NCBI GenBank assembly: GCA_005791535.1
Contig: SXWH01000268.1
Span: 1 to 35,184 of the forward strand
Length of the DNA: 35,184 bases
Source of the DNA: Verrucomicrobiaceae bacterium
Lineage (GTDB): Bacteria > Verrucomicrobiota > Verrucomicrobiia > Chthoniobacterales > Chthoniobacteraceae
Direction of reading: 5' to 3'
The translations under genes and the position numbers were made by a program. Under the pieces are notes generated by a model. That model was not told the DNA's origin. It saw only the letters and a list, made by a program, of their open reading frames with translations, and searched no databases. Shown one piece after another: positions 7,990-15,582 of the stretch (its first letter is position 1; each line of letters begins with the position of its first letter).

Positions 7990-10004
7990 CAGTCTTCGAT
8001 GATGAGCGTCGGGTTTAGCAGCAAATCCGGCCGGTCCGCAGCGCTGTTGTGCACTTCAATGGTCAGGACATTCACACCGTCCTTCAGCGTCTTCTGCGGG
8101 TCCGGCAGCACGAAGTAACGCGTGCCTTTCGTTTCGCGGGGTTTCACGCCCTGCGCATTCCGTCCGCTGCTCCTCGTAACTCCCTGCCGCGCGACTTCGC
8201 GACCGTTGATCGTGGCTACAAATGCGTCGCTGTAATCGATGTTCAATCCGAGTTCCGTAACGCGATCCGCCTGCTCGATGGAGAACTCATGCCTCGCATA
8301 GAGCACGGTGTATTTCCGCTTCATCCCGCGCACATCCGTGCGGAAGTTCACCTTCCCAAACCCGAGCGGGGCCGCGCCTTTCTTCCAACCTTCGGCAGCG
8401 AATCCCGACGTTGTCCAGTCGCGACCCTGCACGGGAAGTTCGTAGTTGTAAGTCCACTCCGCATTCTCCGGCACCACGGCCTTGTGATCGACCGGCGGTT
8501 TCAGGACGGTCGGCGCGCTCGTCTCGGGCTTTTTGTACTCGGGCGGCATCCACGGAAACGGCAGCCGCACCGGTGTGACGCTGCCGCGCTTCACGATGGA
8601 AAACTCATCCGACTCCACTCCGTCGCGATTGATCATCCGCGCGACGAGGGTGTCGCCTTTCACATCCACCAGCACACCGCCGTGCTCGACCACGATGCTG
8701 CGCATCACGGGCATGGTCCCCACCCGGCCAAGCACCTGACCGGCGTTGCCGGTGACGACCTGGACCGTTCCTTCGTGCGCTTTGATTCCCTTGCTCTTTC
8801 GATACGCACCGTCTCCATCGGGATGACCGTCGCCATCGTCGAGAATGACATTTTCGGACGTCGTCGGCGTTCCGTATGCGCCATCCATCAACATCGAGCG
8901 TTCGTAAATATGGGAGTGCCCCGTGAACACGACGTCCACACCGCCGGCTTCGATGATCGGCATGATTAATTTCCGCATCTCGGTGAGGTCCGCCTCCTTA
9001 TCGGAATCGTGCGAACCCTTCGTATACGGCGGATGATGCCAGAACGCGATAATCCAATCCGCTTTCGTCTTCTCCAAATCCGCCTTGAGCCAGGCCGCCA
9101 TCGGGTCGCCCGGCTTGCGCGAGAGATCGTGAGAATCGAGGCAGATGAAGTGGATGTTCGCGTAATCGAACGAGTAGTAAGCCTCCGTGCCCGAAGCCAC
9201 GCCACCGGTCTCGCCGCGCGTCGGCACGACATACGCATCGTAATACGGCCCAACCCCCGTCTTGCCGCTGGAGTTCGCGCCCTCGTGATTCCCCATGGTC
9301 GCCCAGCACACGCGGTTCCTCAGCGTCGCGTCGTACATCTCAAAAAAACGCGTCTGGAACTCTACGTCGCGCCCGGTGTTGTAGGCCATGTCGCCGGCAT
9401 GCAGCCAGAAACTGAGCGGCTTTTTCTCTTCCTCGACAGTGCGCCGCATCGCGTCGTGCACAGCCACCTGCGCCTCGCGTCCGGTGCCTCCATCACCGAC
9501 CACCCAGAAGCGCACATCGGTCGCCGGGCCGGGTTTCGGATGGGTGATAAAGTGATACGATTCATCCTCGGGCGTGAGGCGCTTTTCGCCATCGAACACC
9601 GCGTAATAATACTTCGTGGATGGCTCGAGGTCCTTCAGCTTCACCTCATACTGAAACGTGCCAACCGGCGCCGAATGCAGCTTCGGAAGCGCGAGATTTT
9701 CCTTCGTGCGAAGCGATTCCCATTTTGCAGGAACGGGCTTGCCGGAAGTTCCGAGCGATGCGCGCGTCACGATTCCGGCACCGCGAACCGTGTGTTCGAG
9801 TTTCCCCAACTCCGTCCCGTATTTCACTACCGGTTCGATAGGCCCGACCGTGCGCCACACGACGTGCATCATCGTCGGACTTCCGAACTGGAGATATGGC
9901 GCGCGAGAGAACGGCACAGGTGGATTCGCGCCGGAAGCCAGCATGGGCACGACAACAGCGGTGATGAGGGAAAGCGTTCGGCAGAGAAGGAAACTCCGGA
10001 TCAT
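7989..10004 (-). CDS. Secreted purple acid phosphatase-like metallophosphoesterase
   Basis: 671 residues from the ATG at 10004, chosen because it puts the signal peptide (MIRSFLLCRTLSLITAVVV, ending near ASGA) at the N-terminus; a TTG at 10040 would add 12 residues. Next is a fibronectin-like N-terminal domain (PYLQFGSPTMMHVVWRT), typical of purple acid phosphatases. The dinuclear metal motifs are complete: GDGGTG (170-175), GDMAY (204-208), GNHE (238-241), HHPPY (323-327) and GHSHIYE (362-368). The last 150 residues form a separate beta-sandwich (DYSDAFVATINGREVARQG) that resembles the modules of the large secreted protein at the left edge. It likely hydrolyses phosphate esters outside the cytoplasm. 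Middle of an operon with the propeller gene 69 bases upstream and the TPR gene overlapping downstream. Confidence 0.9.
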   Translation of the reverse strand: MIRSFLLCRTLSLITAVVVPMLASGANPPVPFSRAPYLQFGSPTMMHVVWRTVGPIEPVVKYGTELGKLEHTVRGAGIVTRASLGTSGKPVPAKWESLRTKENLALPKLHSAPVGTFQYEVKLKDLEPSTKYYYAVFDGEKRLTPEDESYHFITHPKPGPATDVRFWVVGDGGTGREAQVAVHDAMRRTVEEEKKPLSFWLHAGDMAYNTGRDVEFQTRFFEMYDATLRNRVCWATMGNHEGANSSGKTGVGPYYDAYVVPTRGETGGVASGTEAYYSFDYANIHFICLDSHDLSRKPGDPMAAWLKADLEKTKADWIIAFWHHPPYTKGSHDSDKEADLTEMRKLIMPIIEAGGVDVVFTGHSHIYERSMLMDGAYGTPTTSENVILDDGDGHPDGDGAYRKSKGIKAHEGTVQVVTGNAGQVLGRVGTMPVMRSIVVEHGGVLVDVKGDTLVARMINRDGVESDEFSIVKRGSVTPVRLPFPWMPPEYKKPETSAPTVLKPPVDHKAVVPENAEWTYNYELPVQGRDWTTSGFAAEGWKKGAAPLGFGKVNFRTDVRGMKRKYTVLYARHEFSIEQADRVTELGLNIDYSDAFVATINGREVARQGVTRSSGRNAQGVKPRETKGTRYFVLPDPQKTLKDGVNVLTIEVHNSAADRPDLLLNPTLIIED

Positions 10005-10073
10005 TGCAATCCGTTTAGAAAGCAGGTGACGGAGAGTCAAACCCCGCCTTTTTCAAAGCAACATGCCCGGCCT

Positions 10074-11177
10074 CTACTCGCCGCCGATGCAATAGACGTT
10101 GCCGTCGTTGGCTCCGATCACGATCAGACCGCGCGCAACGGCGGGGCTGGACGCGATATCGCTGCCGATTTCGTAGCGCCAGCGCTCCTTGCCGGTGGCG
10201 ACCTCCACACAATAGACGCGGCCATCCATGCTGCCAAAAACGACTCCGCCGTCCTTGCAAAGCACCGGCGAGCTGTCGACATCACCCTTCGTCGCAAAGT
10301 GCCAGCGGGCCTCGCCGGATTTGCGTTCCAGAGCGTGAACGCGTTTGTCCCGCGCACCGATGATGACGAGTTCATCGCTCAATGCGGGAGATGCGAAGTA
10401 TCCGAAGTTGCGGTCGCGATAAGTCCACACCGGCTTTTCGTTCGTGACGTCGAACGCATAAACCTTCTTCGAATCGCCGCCGAAGTAGGCCATCTTCCCG
10501 TCCACCGCGGCGCTTCCGGGAACGTAAGCCTCGGCATCCAGCTTCCGGACATGCTTCTGCTCCTTCAGCGACACGACATGCATCAAAGCATCGCACCCGC
10601 CGAACAGAGCAAGACCATCGGCCGTGATCGCCGGCGTGCTGTTGATGTAGTTCTCGGTCTCCACCTTCCACACCTGTTTGCCCGTGGCGGTGTCGATCGC
10701 GTAGAAACTGAAATCGTAGCTTCCGACGAGCACCCATTTCTTGTCGCTCGACGGATCGTTTGCCCAGCTCGCACTCGCGAGAATCTTGTCGCCGGTTTCA
10801 AACGGCTCCCATTTCTTCTTACCGTTGCCATCGAGCGCATACAGCCGTCCGTCTGCGGCACCGATGTAGCAGACACCGTCGAGAATGAGCGGCACCGCCT
10901 CAATCGAGCTTCCGGTGTCGAACTTCCAAATCTCCTTCCCGTCGGCCAGCGACACGCAGTGAACAATGCCTGCGCTGCTTCCAAAATATACGCGGTCGCC
11001 GGCGATCGCGGCACCACCGAGCACCGGCTTGCCGGCTTTGAACGTCCATTTCAGGGCGGGTTTCGCCGGGGCTGCGGATGCGGCGCGGCCGGTCAGCGTG
11101 GGCGTTCCACGATGCATCGGCCAGTCGTCGGCAAGTGCTGTAGCTGCGAGACAGAGAAGTGCGGTTAGCGTTTTCAC
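10074..11177 (-). CDS. Secreted PQQ-type beta-propeller (BamB-like) protein
   Basis: 367 residues. The GTG at 11177 is chosen because it gives a signal peptide (KTLTALLCLAATALA, then DDWPMHRG) and a 4-base GTGA overlap with the upstream dehydrogenase stop; the longer frame to 11246 would bury the signal peptide. The mature protein is a string of PQQ/pyrrolo-quinoline-type blades with the pattern YFGSSAGIVHCVSLADGKEIWKF, YIGAADGRLYALDGNGKKKW, SFYAIDTATGKQVWKV and VFGSMDGRVYCVEVATGKERW. I see no enzyme active site and no cysteine-pair as in PQQ alcohol dehydrogenases, so it is more likely a periplasmic scaffold or binding propeller than a quinoprotein enzyme. It is second in the operon. Confidence 0.87.
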   Translation of the reverse strand: MKTLTALLCLAATALADDWPMHRGTPTLTGRAASAAPAKPALKWTFKAGKPVLGGAAIAGDRVYFGSSAGIVHCVSLADGKEIWKFDTGSSIEAVPLILDGVCYIGAADGRLYALDGNGKKKWEPFETGDKILASASWANDPSSDKKWVLVGSYDFSFYAIDTATGKQVWKVETENYINSTPAITADGLALFGGCDALMHVVSLKEQKHVRKLDAEAYVPGSAAVDGKMAYFGGDSKKVYAFDVTNEKPVWTYRDRNFGYFASPALSDELVIIGARDKRVHALERKSGEARWHFATKGDVDSSPVLCKDGGVVFGSMDGRVYCVEVATGKERWRYEIGSDIASSPAVARGLIVIGANDGNVYCIGGE

Positions 11178-12331
11178 AAGGCTGCGGAATAGAGGTTCTC
11201 GAAATCGCCCGCGGTAATCGGGCGCGGATTGAAATTCGCAGTCCACTGCTGCGCCGCCTCGGCTGCAAGCGCGGGCACGCCGTCGGCGGTCACTCCGAAT
11301 TCCCGAAGCGGTGCGGCCAGACCGGAAAGCGCGAGGATGCGCTCCAGAGCAGACGCGAGCTGCTCTGCGTCGCGCATCCCGTTCGCGGAAAGCAGATCGT
11401 CGTAAATCCCGGGAACGTTCGCATTAAAACGAACGATTCCGGGAAGCATGATGCCAACGGCCTGTCCGTGAACGACTCCGTGGTGCGCCGTTAGAGGGTT
11501 GGCCATGCTGTGCGCACCGCCGAGCATGGAATATTCAATCGCGAGCCCCGCGTAGGCCGCGCCCAGTTGCATCCGCGCCCTCGCGGCAATGTCTGAAGGC
11601 TCGCACATCACGCGCGGCAGCGCATCCGAGCAAAGGCGGAACGCCTCCTTGGAGAATAGAGCGCTTAGCGGCGTGCGCTTTTTCGTGACCGCGCTTTCCA
11701 CTGCATGGGCGAGCGCATCGACTCCGGTGCATGCCGTGACCCGCGCCGGCTGGCTGAGCGTGAGAACCGGATCCAGAATCGCCACGCGCGCAGCCGCCTT
11801 CGGATCGAGGCAGGCCATTTTTTGATGAGTCACTTCGTCCGCAATAAGCGCCGCGCTTTGGCATTCGCTGCCGGTGCCGGAGGTGGTCGGCACGGCAATC
11901 AACGGCAGCATCGGATTGGAAGCCTTTCCCACGCCCCAGTAGTCGCGCATTTCCCCACCGTTCGTGAGGATAAAGTTCGCGCCCTTTGCGGTGTCCATGC
12001 TGCTTCCGCCGCCGAGGCCGATGAGGATATCCGCGCCCGCTTCCGCCGCTATTCCGACGCAGCGCGCAACATCGGCAGTCGTCGGATTTTCCCGCACTCC
12101 ATCATCCACGGAAACCGCAAGCCCGGCGGCGCGCAGGAAATCGCACGCCTTCTCCGCATGGCCCGCAGCCACGATGCCGCGATCCGTCACCACGAGCGCG
12201 CGCTTTCCCCCGAGCGCCGACGCGATTTCCCCGATGCGTCCGAGCGTTCCGGCCCCGACGACCAGCCGCGTGCGGGGCTGCCAGTCGAAGGCGTTTGGAT
12301 CGTTCGGGCTCGTAACCGGAGTATGATGCAT
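11174..12331 (-). CDS. Iron-containing alcohol dehydrogenase family protein
   Basis: 385 residues, normal for group III NAD(P)-dependent alcohol dehydrogenases. The nucleotide motif GGGSSMDTAK is at 107-116, and the second motif PTTSGTGSE at 148-156. The four iron ligands can be placed: D205 and H209 in GVDALAHAVES, H274 in GGAHSMANPL and H288 in VVHGQAVG. It is cytoplasmic and would oxidise an alcohol or reduce an aldehyde; the substrate cannot be told. It heads the operon, its stop overlapping the GTG of the exported propeller gene by 4 bases, an odd pairing because the three downstream products are exported. Divergent from plsX with a 146-base gap. Confidence 0.92.
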   Translation of the reverse strand: MHHTPVTSPNDPNAFDWQPRTRLVVGAGTLGRIGEIASALGGKRALVVTDRGIVAAGHAEKACDFLRAAGLAVSVDDGVRENPTTADVARCVGIAAEAGADILIGLGGGSSMDTAKGANFILTNGGEMRDYWGVGKASNPMLPLIAVPTTSGTGSECQSAALIADEVTHQKMACLDPKAAARVAILDPVLTLSQPARVTACTGVDALAHAVESAVTKKRTPLSALFSKEAFRLCSDALPRVMCEPSDIAARARMQLGAAYAGLAIEYSMLGGAHSMANPLTAHHGVVHGQAVGIMLPGIVRFNANVPGIYDDLLSANGMRDAEQLASALERILALSGLAAPLREFGVTADGVPALAAEAAQQWTANFNPRPITAGDFENLYSAAL

Positions 12332-12477
12332 CGGAGTATGTGGAAGCTGGATAAACGCAATTTCCTTAGCCGCCGAATGAAAAAGCCCAACGTTTTTGCG
12401 CTCCGCTCACGGCGCGGCGCTGAAATTTTCCTTTGCTCCCATTGGGCGCACGCCTACCCATTCCGCCACGACCTTTC

Positions 12478-13488
12478 ATGAAGATTGCGCTCGATGCAAT
12501 GGGTGGCGACCACGCGCCAGAGAATATCATCCACGGAGCCGTGCTCGCGCTCCGGGAGTATCCCCACATCTCGCACCTTTTTCTCACCGGCGACACGCCA
12601 CGCGTCGAGGCAGAGCTTAAAAAGCACGGTTGCAACGACAGCCGCATCGAAATCATTCACACCACGCAAATCGTCGAGATGGCCGATAGCGGCCTCGATG
12701 CCGTCCGTCGGAAAAAGGACAGCTCCGTTTCGCGCGCAATCGATCTCGTGAAGGAAGGTCGCGCGCAGGCTGCGGTGAGCGCCGGCCACACGGGCGCGGC
12801 AGTCACGGCCTCCCTCATCAAACTCCGCACACTTCCCGGCGTGGAACGTCCTGCGATTGCCAGCATTATGCCGTCGCTCGGCAAGTATTGGGTGCTCATC
12901 GACGCCGGCGCGAATCCCGACGCCGAGCCCGCGCACCTCGTGCAAAATGCAATCATGGGCGCCGCCTACGCCGAATGCGTCCTCGGCCGGAAGAACCCGG
13001 AAGTCGGCCTCATGTCCAACGGTACCGAGGACGAAAAAGGCAACGCACTTACCAAGGAAACACGCCCTCTCCTCGCTGCATCCGGGCTCAACTTCCGCGG
13101 CAACGTCGAAGGCCACGACCTTTTCCACAACCCGCCCGACGTCGTCGTGTGCGACGGCTTTACCGGCAACGTCCTATTGAAAACCTGCGAATCCCTCGCG
13201 CATGCGATGTTCGCCATGATCAAGCGCGAACTCATGGCCGGCCTCCGCACCAAAATCGGCGCAACTCTCGCGAAGCCCGCATTCAAGCGCGTCCACAAAG
13301 CAACCAACGCCGACGAATACGGCGGCATGCCCCTGCTTGGAGTGAACGGGGTGACCATTATCTCCCACGGCGGCGCAAGCGCCTACGCCATGAAGAATGC
13401 ACTTCGCATGGCCTGCGAGACGATCCAGCATTCTGTAAACCCGCACATTATTGACGCAGTAAAACGCCATCATGACTCCGCAAATTAA
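12478..13488 (+). CDS. plsX: Phosphate acyltransferase PlsX
   Basis: 336 residues from the ATG at 12478, which begins with the conserved PlsX N-terminus MKIALDAMGGDHAPE; an upstream in-frame ATG at 12433 would add 15 unconserved residues. Other hallmarks are VSAGHTGAAVTAS, IDAGANPDAEP, GFTGNVLLKTCES and EYGGMPLLGVNG. PlsX makes acyl-phosphate from acyl-ACP for glycerophospholipid synthesis, as a peripheral membrane enzyme. It overlaps fabH by 17 bases, the common plsX-fabH pairing. The rpmF gene often found just upstream in other bacteria is absent; the 146 bases before it hold no recognisable gene. Confidence 0.97.
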   Translation: MKIALDAMGGDHAPENIIHGAVLALREYPHISHLFLTGDTPRVEAELKKHGCNDSRIEIIHTTQIVEMADSGLDAVRRKKDSSVSRAIDLVKEGRAQAAVSAGHTGAAVTASLIKLRTLPGVERPAIASIMPSLGKYWVLIDAGANPDAEPAHLVQNAIMGAAYAECVLGRKNPEVGLMSNGTEDEKGNALTKETRPLLAASGLNFRGNVEGHDLFHNPPDVVVCDGFTGNVLLKTCESLAHAMFAMIKRELMAGLRTKIGATLAKPAFKRVHKATNADEYGGMPLLGVNGVTIISHGGASAYAMKNALRMACETIQHSVNPHIIDAVKRHHDSAN

Positions 13489-14482
13489 AGCCAATCTTCC
13501 AAAACGCACTGTCTCCATCATCGGCACGGGGAGTTATGTCCCGGAGAAGGTGATGACGAATGCGGATTTGGAGAAGATGGTGGAGACGAACGACGAGTGG
13601 ATCGCCTCACGAACGGGCATCCGCGAACGGCGCATCGCTGCGAAGGATGAGGCGACGAGCGACATGGCTGCGAAGGCGGCGCTGGCCGCGATGGAGGATG
13701 CGGGAATCAAGGGCGAGGAAATTGACCTCATCATCCTCGCGACGATTACGCCGGACCATTTCATGCCGAGCACCGCGTGTCTGGTGCAAACGAAAATCGG
13801 GGCGATGCGGGCGGCGTGTTTCGATATCAGCGCGGCGTGCTCCGGGTTTCTCTACGCAATCGAGATCGCACAGCAGTTCATCACATCGCACACTTACAAC
13901 ACGATTCTCGTGATCGGCGTGGACAAGCTTTCGAGCATCGTGAACTGGAAGGATCGCAATACATGCGTACTGTTTGGCGACGGCGCCGGAGCAGCGATTC
14001 TGCGGCATCGCGCGCACGGCCACGGGGTGATCGCGACGCGCATGGGCAGCAATGGGAATCTGGCCGACCTGCTCTCTGTGCCCGGTGGCGGAAGCGCATG
14101 CCCAATTACGGCGGAGAATGCGCACCTTGAGCTGAACTACATCAAAATGGAAGGGCGCGAGACTTTCAAACATGCGGTGACAAATATGGTTGAGAGCGCG
14201 AAGCAGGTTCTCGACGACGCCGGGCTGAAGAGCTCGGACCTCGCGTGCGTGATTCCGCATCAGGCAAACCTCCGCATCATCTCCGCAGTGGCGGAACGGC
14301 TCGACGTGCCGCTGGAGCGGGTGATGGTGAATCTGGACCGTTTCGGGAACACGAGCGCCGCTGCGGTGGCGATTGCGCTCGATGAAGCAAACCGGACGGG
14401 GCGGATGAAAGTGGGCGACTACGTGCTTCTGGTCGTCTTCGGCGGGGGAATGACGTGGGCGAGTTCGGTCATTCAGTGGTAG
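13472..14482 (+). CDS. fabH: Beta-ketoacyl-ACP synthase III (FabH)
   Basis: 336 residues. The Cys-His-Asn triad is present: C123 in SAACSGF, H263 in IPHQANLRI and N293 in FGNTSAA. The N-terminal TGSYVPE, SRTGIRERRI and GDGAGAA motifs also fit. It condenses acetyl-CoA (or another primer) with malonyl-ACP to begin fatty acid synthesis in the cytoplasm. The start lies 17 bases inside plsX, so translation is probably coupled. Codon choice differs by eye from plsX: fabH favours gcg, ctg, gag and aag, while plsX and most neighbours favour gcc, ctc and cgc. This could reflect a different origin or local composition. A hairpin follows 11 bases after the stop. Confidence 0.97.
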   Translation: MTPQIKANLPKRTVSIIGTGSYVPEKVMTNADLEKMVETNDEWIASRTGIRERRIAAKDEATSDMAAKAALAAMEDAGIKGEEIDLIILATITPDHFMPSTACLVQTKIGAMRAACFDISAACSGFLYAIEIAQQFITSHTYNTILVIGVDKLSSIVNWKDRNTCVLFGDGAGAAILRHRAHGHGVIATRMGSNGNLADLLSVPGGGSACPITAENAHLELNYIKMEGRETFKHAVTNMVESAKQVLDDAGLKSSDLACVIPHQANLRIISAVAERLDVPLERVMVNLDRFGNTSAAAVAIALDEANRTGRMKVGDYVLLVVFGGGMTWASSVIQW

Positions 14483-14493
14483 CAAAAGAAACA

Positions 14494-14527
14494 GGCTGCC
14501 GACGCCCCACTACAAGCGCCGGCAGCC
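14494..14527. terminator. GC-rich hairpin between convergent fabH and nth
   Basis: GGCTGCCG (14494-14501) is the perfect complement of CGGCAGCC (14520-14527). After one mismatch, CGC/GCG extends the stem around a 10-base loop. It sits 11 bases after the fabH stop. There is no T-run on either side, so it may be a bidirectional terminator of the non-canonical type or an mRNA 3'-end stabiliser. Confidence 0.55.
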
Positions 14528-14622
14528 CTCAACCAAGGAACCCGGCGGAAAAGATACGCACGATCGTTCGTTTCGCAAATGGACGGGGGATTTTTTCGGA
14601 GACTTGCCGCAGAGGCAGTGAA

Positions 14623-15273
14623 TCAGACGCCAGTCCGCGGACATAGATCCGCGATTTCACACGCTGCGCATTCCGGTTTCCTCGCGCCGCAGCGTCGGCG
14701 CCCGTGCCATATGAGCCAGTGGCTGAAGAGCGCCCAGTCTTTCCGCGGGATGAGCCGGATAAGGTCCTGCTCGATGTTCTCGGGCGTCTTCTCGCGTGTG
14801 AGGCCAAGGCGCGTGCTGAGCCGCGCGACATGGGTGTCGACGACCACGCCCTCGTTGATGCCAAAGACGTTCCCCAGGACGACATTCGCCGTCTTTCTGC
14901 CCACGCCGGCGAGCGCCGTGAGCGCATCCATGTCCGCTGGGACTTCGCCGCCGTGCTTTTCCACAAGGGCGGCGCAGCAGGCTTTGATGTTCTTCGCCTT
15001 GCTCCGGAAAAAGCCGGTCGTTTTCACCAAATCCTCAAGCTGTTCAAGCGGCAGTGCCACGTAGTCAGCCGCGGTTTTGCAAACGCTGAAAAGCTCCTTC
15101 GTGACGACGTTCACGCGTTTGTCCGTGCACTGCGCACTGAGGATGGTGGCGACGAGCAATTCGAGCGGGGTCGTGAAGTCGAGTTCGCAGTGCGCGTCCG
15201 GATACGCAGCAGCCAGGCGCTTGCAGATGGACTGTGTACGCTCAGCTCGCGCGGATGCAGATTCGCGGGGCAT
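14623..15273 (-). CDS. nth: Endonuclease III (DNA glycosylase/AP lyase)
   Basis: 216 residues, standard length. The helix-hairpin-helix motif LAGVGRKTANVVLG carries the catalytic K127, and VVVDTHVARL carries the catalytic D146. The C-terminal 4Fe-4S cluster has the exact family spacing C195-x6-C202-x2-C205-x5-C211. It removes oxidised pyrimidines and cuts the abasic site in base excision repair. Its start lies 12 bases after the stop of the small lipoprotein gene, so it probably belongs to the same minus-strand transcript. Confidence 0.97.
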   Translation of the reverse strand: MPRESASARAERTQSICKRLAAAYPDAHCELDFTTPLELLVATILSAQCTDKRVNVVTKELFSVCKTAADYVALPLEQLEDLVKTTGFFRSKAKNIKACCAALVEKHGGEVPADMDALTALAGVGRKTANVVLGNVFGINEGVVVDTHVARLSTRLGLTREKTPENIEQDLIRLIPRKDWALFSHWLIWHGRRRCGARKPECAACEIADLCPRTGV

Positions 15274-15285
15274 CAGACCCTTTGG

Positions 15286-15522
15286 CTACTTCTTGGGCTT
15301 CGAGGCTTCGAGGGCTTTCGCCCGTTCGAGAGCCTCCTTCGCGCGCGGGTCATCGGGGTATTTCTCCGCGATTACCTTGTAATACTTGATCGCGTTGTCG
15401 CGCTTGGTCTCGCGCATTTCGTCGCGCTTCTTATCCTGCTTCTCCGCTTCGCTCGGCTCTTTGCAGCCGGAAGCTGCCAGTGCAACTGCGGCGGCGGTGA
15501 TGATGACTGCGAATCTGGACAT
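15286..15522 (-). CDS. Small lipoprotein with a single TPR-like helix pair
   Basis: 78 residues. Signal peptide and lipobox LAASGC put the lipidated cysteine at position 20. The mature 58 residues are highly charged and helical (EAEKQDKKRDEMRETKRDN), then one TPR-like unit (AIKYYKVIAEKYPDDPRAKEALERAKAL) and a lysine-rich end. The TPR-like unit resembles the YfiO/YbgF type repeats of the large protein encoded 60 bases upstream, so an outer-membrane anchor or partner for that protein is possible but unproven. Confidence 0.8.
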   Translation of the reverse strand: MSRFAVIITAAAVALAASGCKEPSEAEKQDKKRDEMRETKRDNAIKYYKVIAEKYPDDPRAKEALERAKALEASKPKK

Positions 15523-15582
15523 TGAATTTCTGGTAATGAGCGGAGTGTTCAGTGTTTTCGTTATTCGATTGCGGGTGCCAAG

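Noticed and set aside
9009..11168. 719-codon open frame on the plus strand
   Set aside because: It is antisense to the phosphatase and propeller genes, which have clear motifs and signal peptides. The Arg/His-rich translation has no family features, as is typical of antisense frames in high-GC DNA.
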